Positions 51,548 through 59,499 are shown, counted from the first letter of the stretch. The stretch: DNA of 64,000 nt from Iamia sp963728655 (GCA_963728655.1 CAVSLD010000006.1:682001-746000), one strand, 5' to 3'. Notes: generated by a model from the letters alone, not told the origin. Made by a program: numbers and translations.

Positions 51548-52091
51548 ATGAGCGACGAGCCCGGCCCGCCCGACACCGGCGCGCCCGACGGGGCCGGCCC
51601 GGTGGCCGAGGTGCGACCGCCCCGCCCGCCCCTGAAGGTGATGGCCGCCATCGCCGCGATCACCGTCCCGCTGGCGCTCGTCGCGGCCACCCAGGGCGAC
51701 GCCGGCCTCGGGGTGGTGGCGCTGCTCAGCGCGGGCTGGGCCGGGTCCGTCGCCTACGTGGGGTGGACGGCGGGCGCGGTCGCCGACGCCGAGGGCGTGA
51801 CCGTCCACTGGCTCCGCCGCACCCAGAGCGTGCCCTGGTCGGAGGTCACCGGGGTGGTGGTCGACCGCTCGGGTCCGGGCGGCACCCGCCGGGGGGCCCG
51901 GTTCCTGCTCACCGGCGACCGCAGCCTGCCGTGGACGCCCTGGGTGGCGCTTCTTCTGGTTCGCCCACACGTCGGCCAACCGGAGCGTCGCCGACCTCGA
52001 GCCGGTGGTCGAGCGGGCCGGCCTGGGTCCGATCACCGACCCCGTCGACCGGTCGGCGCGCCGACTGAGAACGCGTTCCACCCGCGGGTAG
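51548..52091 (+). pseudogene. Membrane protein with PH-like domain, frameshifted near 51946
   Basis: A protein of about 181 residues has a Pro-rich N-terminus, two hydrophobic helices (VMAAIAAITVPLALVAA and GVVALLSAGWAGSVAYVGW) and a PH-like beta domain (GVTVHWLRRTQSVPWSEVTGV). The frame changes after TPWV through one extra G. The sequence then continues RFFWFAHTSANRSVADLEPV to a TAG at 52091, overlapping the promoter of the next gene. It starts 13 bp after kgd and may be co-transcribed with it. The function is unknown. Confidence 0.6.
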
Positions 52092-52094
52092 GGT
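52067..52094 (+). promoter_or_regulatory. GAGAACGCGTTC operator and TAGGGT -10 box
   Basis: GAGAACGCGTTC at 52067-52078 repeats the string found before the aldehyde dehydrogenase at 902. TAGGGT at 52089-52094 lies 7 nt before the GTG of the amidohydrolase at 52102. A shared TetR-type repressor is possible. Confidence 0.5.
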
Positions 52095-52101
52095 CGCCGC
52101 C

Positions 52102-53055
52102 GTGACCGACCCCGCCCCCGACACCACCGACGCCGGCGGCTCCGCCTTCGAGGCGGCGCGCGCCGGCGGCGTCATCGACACCTTCCTGGCCATGCCCGAC
52201 ACCCGGGCCAAGCAGGCGGCCAAGTACGAGAAGATCCGGGCCCTCGCCAACGACGAGGGCACCAAGGCCATGGAGATGCCGGCCGAGTACATGTTCAAGG
52301 GCGTGCCCCAGTACGAGGACGCCGAGGTCGACGACCCCGTGCAGGTCGTGCTGGGCGAGATGGCCAAGCACCGCATCTCCACGTTCCTCACCGGCGTGCA
52401 CGAGAACGAGCACTCCCAGCGGGCCGTGCGGGAGATGCCCCAGCACTTCGCCGGGATGCTCAACGTCGATCCCAACGAGGGCATGGGCGCCCTGCGAGCC
52501 ATCGACGCCGCGGTGGAGGAGTGGGGCAGCTCGCTCAAGGCCCTCCACGTCTGGGGCACCGGCCTCATCCCTCAGGTGCCCCTCGACGACAAGCGCATGT
52601 GGCCCATCTACGCCAAGTGCATCGAGGTCGGGCGGCCGATCATCGTCTACGCCGGTGTGCCGGGGCCCCGCATCCCGATGGCGCCGCAGCTGCCGATCCT
52701 GCTCGACGAGGTGTGCTGGGCCTGGCCCGAGCTCACCGTGGTGGTCCGCCACGGCGCCGACCCGTGGACCGAGCTCATGGTGAAGCTGCTGCTCAAGTAC
52801 CCGGGCCTGCACTACTCCACCAGCGCCTTCGCCCCGAAGTACTACCCGGAGGAGATCGTCACCTTCGCCAACAAGCGGGGGGCCGAGAAGGTGATCTACG
52901 CCGGCTACTACGCCTCGGGCCTCACCCTCGACCGCATCTTCTCCGAGCTGCCCGGCGTCCCCTTCCGCGAGCACGTGTGGCCCATGTTCCTCCGCGACAA
53001 CGCCGCCCGCGTCTTCGACATCGCGCCCGTCGCCCCTCCCGCCCCCCTCGCCTGA
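52102..53055 (+). CDS. Amidohydrolase 2 family protein
   Basis: The 317-residue TIM-barrel protein of the amidohydrolase 2 family has GGVIDTFLAMPDTRAKQ near the N-terminus, then FLTGVHENEHSQRAV, LTVVVRHGADPWTELMVKLL, and VIYAGYYASGLTLDRIF near the end. The usual metal-binding H-x-H near the N-terminus is replaced by DTF, and the C-terminal Asp-His is replaced by AGYY. Hydrolytic activity is therefore doubtful, and a decarboxylase or binding role is possible. It is leaderless (TAGGGT, 7 nt, GTG). The gene ends 9 bp before a palindromic repeat. Confidence 0.75.
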   Translation: MTDPAPDTTDAGGSAFEAARAGGVIDTFLAMPDTRAKQAAKYEKIRALANDEGTKAMEMPAEYMFKGVPQYEDAEVDDPVQVVLGEMAKHRISTFLTGVHENEHSQRAVREMPQHFAGMLNVDPNEGMGALRAIDAAVEEWGSSLKALHVWGTGLIPQVPLDDKRMWPIYAKCIEVGRPIIVYAGVPGPRIPMAPQLPILLDEVCWAWPELTVVVRHGADPWTELMVKLLLKYPGLHYSTSAFAPKYYPEEIVTFANKRGAEKVIYAGYYASGLTLDRIFSELPGVPFREHVWPMFLRDNAARVFDIAPVAPPAPLA

Positions 53056-53064
53056 CCCCCGCCC

Positions 53065-53112
53065 TAGTGGTGAAGGTTGCCCGTCGCGGGCGACGTGCGG
53101 GCTTCACCAGTA
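53065..53112 (+). repeat. 48-bp palindromic repeat, left copy (locus 2)
   Basis: It starts TAGTGGTGAAGG and ends CTTCACCAGTA; the 11-base ends are complementary apart from one position. An inner CCCGTCGC/GGGCGACG stem is present. It is identical in 41 of 48 positions to the right copy at 54117-54164, on the other side of the DUF559 gene. It also lies just after the amidohydrolase stop, so it could terminate that gene. Confidence 0.8.
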
Positions 53113-53141
53113 CGAGGACCTTCGGTCCCCGGCGGTGGTCG

Positions 53142-53186
53142 GTGACAGCGCTCGCTGTCACACCGTGGTGGTGACATGGGCCCATG
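53142..53186 (+). promoter_or_regulatory. PafBC-like promoter with operator palindromes, DUF559 locus 2
   Basis: CTGTCACAC (53155-53163), 8 nt, TGACAT (53172-53177), 6 nt, ATG at 53184. GTGACAGC (53142-53149) and GCTGTCAC (53154-53161) form a perfect inverted repeat with a 4-base spacer. ATGGGCCCAT (53176-53185) is a second palindrome reaching over the start codon. The -10 box has TG in place of TA. Confidence 0.5.
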
Positions 53187-54119
53187 GTCACCATCGATCA
53201 GCGACTGGCCCGTCAGGCCGAGCGGCAGCACGGTCTCATCACGCTGCGCCAGCGAGAAGCGCTCGGCCTGAGCGAGGACCAGTGGAGGCATCGGCTCCGT
53301 CGACGCGACTGGGTCCCCGTCACCGACCGGGTGGCCCGCCGGGCCGGTGCCCCCGAGACCGATGCCCAGCGTGCCATGGCCGCCGTCCTCGACGTCGCCC
53401 CGTCCTCGTACCTCTCGCACGCCTCGGGCGCGGCGACCTGGGGCGTGCCCGGCTGGCGAGTGCACCCCGCCGAGGTGATCGTCCTCCGCGAGCGTCGCAC
53501 CCCGTCGCCGCTGGCGACGGTGCACCACCCGCGGCACCTCCCCGACCCCTTCGCCGCCGTGGTCGACGGCATGCCCGTGGTGCGGCCTGCGCTGGTGCTG
53601 CTCCAGCTCGCGCCGCGCGTCGGGCTCGAGCGCCTGGGGCGCATGCTCGACGACATGTGGAGCCGGCGCCTGCTCTCGGGTCCGTCGGTGCGGGCCGAGC
53701 TCGCGCCTCTGCTGCACCGTGGGCGCCCTGGCGTCCGCGCCCTGCGCGCCGTCCTGGACGAGCGAGGGCCCGCGTACGTCCCTCCGGCCAGCAACCTCGA
53801 GGCGAGGCTGAACCGGATCGTCCGGGAGGCGGGGATGCCCGAGATGCGGCGGCAGGTCGACCTGGGAGGCACCGAGCGCTGGTCCGGCCGGGTCGACTTC
53901 CTCGCACCGGACCTGCCCCTCGTGATCGAGGTCGACAGCGAGCGCTACCACTCGGCCCTCAGCGACCAGGTGGCCGACGCCGCTCGCCAGCGGTCGCTCG
54001 AGGCGGCGGGGTTCCGCGTGGTGCGGGTCGCGGAGCACGACATCTGGCACGACCGGGCCCGGGCCGTGGACATCGTCCGCGCCTCCCGCCGCGCCGCTCG
54101 GGCGGGCTGCGCGGCGTAG
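53184..54119 (+). CDS. wHTH (AbiEi-like) - DUF559 PD-(D/E)XK nuclease-like protein, locus 2
   Basis: The 311-residue paralogue of 42183-43133 has the same three-part layout. The wHTH region (AERQHGLITLRQREALGLSE through WVPVTDRVARRAG) is followed by a middle region with YLSHASGAATWGVPGW. The nuclease-like C-terminus has NLEARLNRIVREAGMPEMRRQ, GRVDFLAPDLPLVIEVDSERYH (Asp238, Glu and Asp in the core strand), then QRSLEAAGFRVVRVAEHDIW. That ending is close to Vsr/DUF559. No toxin partner is adjacent. The TAG stop is the first three bases of the right palindrome. Sequence identity with locus 1 outside motifs is low, yet the promoter and flanking architecture are shared. Confidence 0.8.
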   Translation: MVTIDQRLARQAERQHGLITLRQREALGLSEDQWRHRLRRRDWVPVTDRVARRAGAPETDAQRAMAAVLDVAPSSYLSHASGAATWGVPGWRVHPAEVIVLRERRTPSPLATVHHPRHLPDPFAAVVDGMPVVRPALVLLQLAPRVGLERLGRMLDDMWSRRLLSGPSVRAELAPLLHRGRPGVRALRAVLDERGPAYVPPASNLEARLNRIVREAGMPEMRRQVDLGGTERWSGRVDFLAPDLPLVIEVDSERYHSALSDQVADAARQRSLEAAGFRVVRVAEHDIWHDRARAVDIVRASRRAARAGCAA

Positions 54120-54164
54120 TGGTGAAGGTTCCCCGTCACCGGCGACGGGGAGGCTTCACCACTA
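54117..54164 (+). repeat. 48-bp palindromic repeat, right copy (locus 2)
   Basis: TAGTGGTGAAG and CTTCACCACTA are perfectly complementary 11-base ends, with an inner CCCCGTC/GACGGGG stem. The TAG at its left end is the stop of the DUF559 gene, and the CTA at its right end is the minus-strand stop of the HAD gene. The palindrome therefore supplies stop codons on both strands and probably a two-way terminator. Confidence 0.8.
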
Positions 54165-54865
54165 CGAGAGGGGGAAGCCGACGACGTGCTCGAGGGCGGC
54201 GATGGCATCGGTCGGGTCGTCGACCTTGATGGTGGTCATGCCCATGGCCCGGGCCGGCTTCAGGTTCACGCCCAGGTCGTCGAGGAAGACGGCCTCCTCC
54301 GGCGCGATGGCGAGCGAGGCGCAGGCCCGCTCGTAGAAGGCGGGGTCGGGCTTGCGCACACCGACCACCGACGACTCGACGATCACGTCGAAGAGGTCGA
54401 GCACCGCGGCGCGCGGGTCCGCGCGCCGGGATCGGCCCCACCGGTCGACGCGTCGGTCCACACGCCGGGCGACCCTCCGCCGCCGGCCATCTCGGCGGCC
54501 TGCATGCTCACCACGTTGTTGGTGAGCAGCGCCGTCTGCAGCCGCTCGGAGCAGCGCCGCACGGCCTCGACCATGGCCGGGCGCAGGTCGCCCCGCAGCA
54601 GGCCCAGGACGTCGGCGGCGACGACCTCACCGCCCAGGGCGCGGGCCTCGGCCTCGAAGAGCCGCCCGAACTCCTCCAGGTCGACCTCGTTGCGCTCCAG
54701 GCGGGCCCAGGCGTTGGTGTCGGGGTCGGTGGCGTTGACCCGTCGCAGGAACCCGGGGGGGAGTCCCTGGGCGGCCTCGTAGCGGGCGAAGGCCTCGAAC
54801 GGGCTGGACAGGATCACGCCCCCGAAGTCGAACAGCGCGGCCCGGATGGTCGGCCCCGTGCTCAC
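54162..54865 (-). pseudogene. HAD-superfamily hydrolase, frameshifted near 54425
   Basis: Together the two frames give a protein of about 234 residues. AALFDFGGVILSS carries the nucleophile Asp (YihX-like variant of motif I), TALLTNNVV is motif II, and KPDPAFYERAC with FLDDLGVNLKPARAMG is motifs III-IV. All four HAD motifs are present, split across the shift after TDASTGGADPGAR. It probably removes phosphate from a small metabolite. The GTG at 54865 overlaps the M20 peptidase stop (GTGA), so they are coupled. The stop codon lies in a palindromic repeat. Confidence 0.82.
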
Positions 54866-56211
54866 GAGCCGCCCAGGAGGTCGAGGGCCACGGCCTCCCA
54901 CATCTCGGTGGACAGGCGCAGCGACTCCACGTCGACCCGCTCGTCGTCGCCGTGGAACATGCGCCCGTAGTCCTCGTAGCGCAGGTTGCGGCTGAAGAGC
55001 CCGAAGCCGTAGGCGGTGGCGCCCAGGCGGCGGAAGAAGCGGGCGTCGGTGGCGCCGGCGATGAGCATGGGCACGTTGGCGCTGCCCTCGTAGAAGCGAC
55101 CGGCGACGCGGGAGAGGGTGTCCCACAGCGGCGAGTCGACGGGCGACTCGGTGGCCGGGTCGAACACGGCCGGCTCGATCTCGACGTCGTCGCGCAGGTC
55201 GCCCACCGCCTCGAGCAGGACGGCCTCGACCTGGCCCTGGTCCTGGCCCGGCAGGGTGCGGACGTCGACCTCCAGGGTGACCTCGTCGGGGATCGTGTTC
55301 ACCTTGGTGCCGCCGTGGACGATGTTCGGGCTCATGGTCTGGTGGGTGCATGCGTGGAACAGCCGGGCCGCGCCGAGGGGCAGCTCCTGCAACCGGGCGT
55401 CGATGCGGTCGGGGTCGAGGAGGGGTGCGGTGGCCTCGTCGGGCAGGTCCATGGCGGCCAGGTACCGCTTCCACACCTCGCCGATCTGGGCCTCGGGCCG
55501 GTGCTGGGCGATGCGCCGCACCACCTCGGCCGCCTTCACCAGGGCGTTGTCGGTGCGGTACGGCTGCGAGCCGTGCCCGGCGGTGCCCCGGACCGTGATC
55601 CGGCACCAGTAGCACCCCTTCTCGCCCACCATCACCGGCAGCTTGAGCCCGCCCGGGCTCTTCATGGGGATGCCGCCGGACTCGGTGAGCACGTAGTCGG
55701 AGCGCACCGCGTCGAGCTGGTGGTCGGCCAGGTGGCGTGCCCCCCACGTGCCGGCCGCCTCCTCGTCGGCCACCGCGGCGAACACGAGCGTGCCGTCGGG
55801 CTGCCACCCCCGCGCCGCCAGGCGCCGGACGGCGACGGCCATCGACGACGTGAGGTTGAGCATGTCGACCGCGCCCCGGCCCCACACCTCGCCGTCGACC
55901 AGCTCGCCGCCGAACGGGTCGCGCTGCCAGTGCTCCTCGCTCACGGGCACGACGTCGAGGTGCCCGAGGAGGGTGAGCGTGGGGGCGGAGGGGTCGCGCC
56001 CCTCGATGCGGGCGACGAGGCTCTGGCGCCCGGGCTGGGGCTCGTAGACCTCGAGGTCGAGGCCGCTCGATCCGAGGTGGGCCCGCAGGGTGTCGACCGA
56101 CCGGACCTCCTCGCCCGACGCCGCCGACCCGTCGTTCACGCAGCGGTTGCGGATCAGGTGCTGCAGCAGGTCGGTGACCTCTGCCGTGGGGTCGTCGAGC
56201 GCGGTGGCCAT
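54862..56211 (-). CDS. M20/M28 family zinc dipeptidase-like peptidase
   Basis: The 449-residue M20 peptidase has LTLLGHLDVVPV (zinc His and Asp), GRGAVDMLNL (bridging Asp), VADEEAAGTWG (catalytic and zinc Glu), a dimerisation domain with RTDNALVKAAEVVRRI, and the late MFHGDDERV zinc His. These proteins cleave dipeptides or N-acyl amino acids in the cytoplasm. TAGGTT lies 8 nt before the ATG at 56211, so expression is probably leaderless. It is followed with a 4-bp overlap by the HAD hydrolase. Confidence 0.88.
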   Translation of the reverse strand: MATALDDPTAEVTDLLQHLIRNRCVNDGSAASGEEVRSVDTLRAHLGSSGLDLEVYEPQPGRQSLVARIEGRDPSAPTLTLLGHLDVVPVSEEHWQRDPFGGELVDGEVWGRGAVDMLNLTSSMAVAVRRLAARGWQPDGTLVFAAVADEEAAGTWGARHLADHQLDAVRSDYVLTESGGIPMKSPGGLKLPVMVGEKGCYWCRITVRGTAGHGSQPYRTDNALVKAAEVVRRIAQHRPEAQIGEVWKRYLAAMDLPDEATAPLLDPDRIDARLQELPLGAARLFHACTHQTMSPNIVHGGTKVNTIPDEVTLEVDVRTLPGQDQGQVEAVLLEAVGDLRDDVEIEPAVFDPATESPVDSPLWDTLSRVAGRFYEGSANVPMLIAGATDARFFRRLGATAYGFGLFSRNLRYEDYGRMFHGDDERVDVESLRLSTEMWEAVALDLLGGS

Positions 56212-56307
56212 GGGGCCGGAACCTACCCGTGCCGGTGCGCGCCGGGCGCGCCGACGGCGAGTCCATCCGCGCTCACCCTTGACGGGCGTAGTTGACTCTG
56301 ACCCGAC

Positions 56308-57894
56308 ATGCCCGACGCGCACGACATCCGCGACCACGTCATCGTCGACGGGTCCAACATCGCCACCGAGGGTCGCTCGCTCCCGAGCCTGGCCCAGCTC
56401 GACGAGGCCGTCCGGGCGTTCCTGGAGGAGTACCCCGGGGTGCGCATCACCGCCGTGGTCGACGCCACCTTCGCCCACCGCATCGACTCCTCGGAGAAGC
56501 CGCGCTACGAGCAGGCGATCCTCGACGGTGACCTGGTCGCCCCACCGGCCGGCGCCGTCGGGCGGGGCGACGCCTTCGTCCTCGCCATCGCCCACAAGGC
56601 CTCGGCCACCATCCTCTCCAACGACTCGTTCCAGGAGTTCCACGGCGAGTACCCGTGGGTGTTCGACGAGGGTCGCCTGATCGGTGGCAAGCCCGTCGAC
56701 GGGGTGGGCTGGGTGTTCGTCGTGCGCTCGCCCGTCCGCGGACCGGTCAGCCGCAAGGCCCAGCGGGGCCGTGGCGGCAGCAAGGGCCGTCCCTCGAAGG
56801 CGCAGAAGGCCAAGGAGGCCAAGGCCGTCGAGGCCGAGGTCGCGGCCCGGCGGTCGCGCTCGGGCCCGCCCAAGGGCGGCGGGCGCACGGGCAAGGCGGA
56901 GGGCGACGAGCTGGCCGCCGAGGCCGTCGAGGAGATGGCGGCCAAGGACGCAGCCGAAGGCTCCGACGGCGCGGGCGGTGAGGGCTCGGGCGGCGGGCGC
57001 CGCCGGTCGCGCTCGCGGGGCAAGGGCGGTTCGGCCAAGGGTGACGGCGCCAAGGGCGGCTCGGCCGAGGGTGACGGGGCCAAGGACGGTGCCAAGGGCG
57101 ACGGCCGCAGGGGCCGGCGCGGCGAGACCGGTGGCGGTGACGCCTCGGGCGGCGACAAGGACGACACGGACGGGGCGAGCGGCAAGGGTCGCGGACGGCG
57201 CAAGGGCAAGGCGCCCGAGACGATCAACGAGCCCGCCACCTTCGTGGCGTTCGTGAGCGAGCACCCCGTCGGAAGCGTGGTCGAGGCGGTCGTCGACCGG
57301 TTCTCCTCCCACGGCGCGTACGTGGCCATCGGTGAGACGCAGTGCTACGTGCCGCTGCGCTCGATGGCCGACCCCCCGCCTCGGAGCGCCCGCGAGGTGC
57401 TCACGGTCGGGGAGTCCCGGACCTTCGTCGTGGAGGCGTTCGACGCGCCACGCCGGAGCATCGACCTGGCTGTGCCAGGTCACGAGTCGACGGGTAGCGC
57501 CGTCAGCGACACACACCCTGCCGAGGAGGCACCCCACATGGCACCCGCCAAGAAGAAGGCTGCGACGAAGAAGGCGGCCACCAAGAAGAAGGCCCCGGCC
57601 AAGAAGGCGCCGGCGAAGAAGAAGGCACCTGCGAAGAAGGCGCCGGCGAAGAAGAAGGCACCTGCGAAGAAGGCGCCGGCGAAGAAGAAGGCGCCCGCGA
57701 AGAAGGCGCCGGCGAAGAAGAAGGCACCTGCGAAGAAGGCGCCGGCGAAGAAGAAGGCACCTGCGAAGAAGGCGCCGGCGAAGAAGAAGGCGCCCGCGAA
57801 GAAGGCGCCGGCGAAGAAGAAGGCGCCCGCGAAGAAGGCGCCGGCCAAGAAGAAGGCCCCGGCCAAGAAGGCCGCGGCGAAGAAGCGGGGCTGA
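56308..57894 (+). CDS. NYN-domain ribonuclease-like protein with S1 domain and histone-H1-like Lys/Ala/Pro tail
   Basis: The 528-residue protein has an unusual layout. Residues about 8-150 are a NYN/Zc3h12a-like PIN nuclease: HVIVDGSNIATEGRS, ITAVVDATFAHRID, and GRGDAFVLAIAHKASATILSNDSFQEF supply the conserved Asp residues. About 150-315 is Arg/Gly/Lys-rich and disordered. About 320-390 resembles an S1 RNA-binding domain (GSVVEAVVDRFSSHGAYVAI). From 411 on, 118 residues are Lys/Ala/Pro repeats of 11 residues (KKKAPAKKAPA). An in-frame ATG at 57538 with GAGGAGG 8 nt upstream could start the tail as a separate H1-like protein. An RNA-degrading, nucleic-acid-coating role is inferred. Confidence 0.72.
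   Translation: MPDAHDIRDHVIVDGSNIATEGRSLPSLAQLDEAVRAFLEEYPGVRITAVVDATFAHRIDSSEKPRYEQAILDGDLVAPPAGAVGRGDAFVLAIAHKASATILSNDSFQEFHGEYPWVFDEGRLIGGKPVDGVGWVFVVRSPVRGPVSRKAQRGRGGSKGRPSKAQKAKEAKAVEAEVAARRSRSGPPKGGGRTGKAEGDELAAEAVEEMAAKDAAEGSDGAGGEGSGGGRRRSRSRGKGGSAKGDGAKGGSAEGDGAKDGAKGDGRRGRRGETGGGDASGGDKDDTDGASGKGRGRRKGKAPETINEPATFVAFVSEHPVGSVVEAVVDRFSSHGAYVAIGETQCYVPLRSMADPPPRSAREVLTVGESRTFVVEAFDAPRRSIDLAVPGHESTGSAVSDTHPAEEAPHMAPAKKKAATKKAATKKKAPAKKAPAKKKAPAKKAPAKKKAPAKKAPAKKKAPAKKAPAKKKAPAKKAPAKKKAPAKKAPAKKKAPAKKAPAKKKAPAKKAPAKKKAPAKKAAAKKRG
57538..57894 (+). CDS. Possible separately translated H1-like basic protein (internal start)
   Basis: ATG 57538 is in frame with the NYN-S1 gene and has a strong Shine-Dalgarno sequence GAGGAGG (57523-57529). 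The 118-residue product would be MAPAKKKAATKKAATKK followed by about eight 11-residue Lys/Ala/Pro repeats and AAAKKRG. Such sequences coat DNA or RNA in other bacteria. It is listed as an alternative product, not an independent gene. Confidence 0.4.
   Translation: MAPAKKKAATKKAATKKKAPAKKAPAKKKAPAKKAPAKKKAPAKKAPAKKKAPAKKAPAKKKAPAKKAPAKKKAPAKKAPAKKKAPAKKAPAKKKAPAKKAPAKKKAPAKKAAAKKRG
57583..57880 (+). repeat. 33-bp tandem coding repeat (8 full units plus a partial)
   Basis: The unit reads AAGAAGAAGGCNCCNGCG plus AAGAAGGCGCCGGCG, with two variants (GCACCTGCG and GCGCCCGCG). It encodes KKKAPAKKAPA. Copies are almost identical in DNA as well as protein, so recent slippage or unequal exchange is likely and copy number may vary between strains. 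Confidence 0.8.
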
Positions 57895-57912
57895 CCGGCC
57901 CACGAGGGTGCC

Positions 57913-57942
57913 GGGGGGAGGGGCCGGCCGGGTCCTCCCCCC
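57913..57942. terminator. Terminator hairpin after the NYN-S1-tail gene
   Basis: GGGGGGAGG (57913-57921) pairs perfectly with CCTCCCCCC (57934-57942), with a GGCCGGCC-containing loop, 19 bp after the stop. Confidence 0.6.
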
Positions 57943-57988
57943 GCCGGCCCGGTCGGGGCGGCCGTGCTGCCGCCCTATCGTCGTCCCG

Positions 57989-58783
57989 GTGCGCATCGCC
58001 ACCTGGAACGTGAACTCGCTCAAGGTCCGCCTCCCGCGGGTGGAGGAGTGGCTGGACTACGCCCAGCCCGACGTCCTGTGCCTGCAGGAGACCAAGCTGG
58101 CCGACAGCACCTTCCCCGCGCTCGCCTTCGAGGCCCTCGGCTACGAGAGCGCCCACCACGGCGAGGGTCGCTGGAACGGTGTGGCCGTCCTCAGCCGCGT
58201 GGGACTGGCCGACGTGGTCGCCGGCTTCGACGACGACGACGCGCCCGACCCCCAGGCCCGCGTGCTCTGGGCCACCTGCGGCGGCGTCCGGGTGGCCAGC
58301 GTGTACGTGCCCAACGGCCGTGCCCTGGACGACGACCACTACGCCTACAAGCTCGAGTGGCTGGAGCGCCTGCGGCGGAACCTGGCCGCGGCCCACCAGC
58401 CCACCGAGCCACTGGTCGTGGCGGGGGACTGGAACATCGCGCCGACCGACGACGACGTGTGGGACCCGGCCGCCTTCGTGGGCGAGACCCACGTCAGCGC
58501 AGCCGAGCGCGAGGCCCTCGACGCCCTCGTCGACTGGGGTCTGCAGGACGCGTTCCGCCGCCTCCACGACGAGGCCGGCCTGTTCTCCTGGTGGGACTAC
58601 CGGGCCGGGAACTTCCACAAGAAGAAGGGCATGCGCATCGACCTGCTCATGGCCTCGGCGCCCGTCGCCGACAACGTCACCTTCACCCTCATCGATCGCC
58701 AGGCCCGCAAGGGCAGCCAGCCCAGCGACCACGCGCCCGTGCTGATCGACGTCGACCTGCCCGTGACCCAGGAGCAGCCGTGA
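57989..58783 (+). CDS. xth: Exodeoxyribonuclease III (Xth/ExoA family)
   Basis: The 264-residue enzyme is an AP endonuclease and 3'-5' exonuclease for base-excision repair. RIATWNVNSLKVRLP (Asn), LCLQETKL (metal Glu), YESAHHGEGRWNGVAVLSR, VYVPNGRALDDDHYAYKLEW, VVAGDWNIAP (Asp, Asn), and FSWWDYRAGNFHKKKGMRID through SDHAPVLID (catalytic Asp-His) are all present. TATCGT at 57976-57981 is 7 nt before the GTG start, so the transcript is leaderless. The stop overlaps the thioesterase GTG by 4 bp. Confidence 0.95.
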   Translation: MRIATWNVNSLKVRLPRVEEWLDYAQPDVLCLQETKLADSTFPALAFEALGYESAHHGEGRWNGVAVLSRVGLADVVAGFDDDDAPDPQARVLWATCGGVRVASVYVPNGRALDDDHYAYKLEWLERLRRNLAAAHQPTEPLVVAGDWNIAPTDDDVWDPAAFVGETHVSAAEREALDALVDWGLQDAFRRLHDEAGLFSWWDYRAGNFHKKKGMRIDLLMASAPVADNVTFTLIDRQARKGSQPSDHAPVLIDVDLPVTQEQP

Positions 58784-59499
58784 ACGATCCCGAGATCCCC
58801 ACGTCGATGGAGGCGCTGGCCTCGCCCCGGGTGCGCGCCCAGCTCGACGAGGACCTCTCGCCCCGTCGGGCGGCCCTGCGGCGCATCGCCGCGGCCAACC
58901 GGGTCCTGATCGAGGACATGGTCGGCACCCAGGTCGACCCCGACGACCTCGACGCGGTGGCCGACGCGCTGGAGGCCCTGGCCGAGCGGTTCCGACAGGA
59001 CCGCCCCCGCAGCACCTACGAGGGCATGGCCGAGACGGCCATGTCCGGCGGCGCCATCGAGGCCTTCTTCGACCACTCGCCGCTCATCGGCCTGGCCAAC
59101 CCCCTCGCCCCGCCCATCCACGTCGAGGTGGGCGAGGACCTGGTCACCGGACGGGTCACCTTCGGCGCGGTGTACGAGGGCCCTCCCGGCTGCGTCCACG
59201 GCGGCTTCGTCGCCGCCGCCTTCGACGAGGTGCTGGGCACGGCCCAGACCTACTCGGGCGCACCGGGCATGACGGCCCGGCTGACGGTGAGCTACCGGAG
59301 CCCCACCCCGCTGCACCAGCCGCTGGTGATCGAGGGCCGCTTCGACCGGCGCGAGGGCCGCAAGATCTTCACCACCGGGCGCATCCTCGACGGCGAGACG
59401 GTGACGGCCGAGGCCGAGGGCCTGTTCGTCACCATCGATCCCACCAAGTTCCGAGAGCTGGCCGAGGGCTTCGATCGCCGCATCGCCGGCGACGCCTGA
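58780..59499 (+). CDS. PaaI-type hotdog thioesterase family protein
   Basis: In this 239-residue protein the N-terminal 70 residues form predicted helices (SPRRAALRRIAAANRVLIED). The C-terminal part is a hotdog domain: VHGGFVAAAFDEVLGTAQ is the PaaI-family helix and loop with catalytic Asp or Glu, and ARLTVSYRSPTPLHQPLVIEG is a core strand pair. It should hydrolyse an acyl-CoA thioester. The GTG start overlaps the xth stop (GTGA), so the two are co-translated despite unrelated roles. Confidence 0.83.
   Translation: MNDPEIPTSMEALASPRVRAQLDEDLSPRRAALRRIAAANRVLIEDMVGTQVDPDDLDAVADALEALAERFRQDRPRSTYEGMAETAMSGGAIEAFFDHSPLIGLANPLAPPIHVEVGEDLVTGRVTFGAVYEGPPGCVHGGFVAAAFDEVLGTAQTYSGAPGMTARLTVSYRSPTPLHQPLVIEGRFDRREGRKIFTTGRILDGETVTAEAEGLFVTIDPTKFRELAEGFDRRIAGDA

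Noticed and set aside
57480..57866. Minus-strand frame encoding a repeated FFAGAFF protein that looks like a membrane protein
   Set aside because: It is the reverse complement of the Lys/Ala/Pro tandem repeat. It has no separate promoter or domain.
57583..57880. 33-bp direct repeats resembling a CRISPR array
   Set aside because: The units are contiguous without spacers, in frame and coding, and no cas genes are near.
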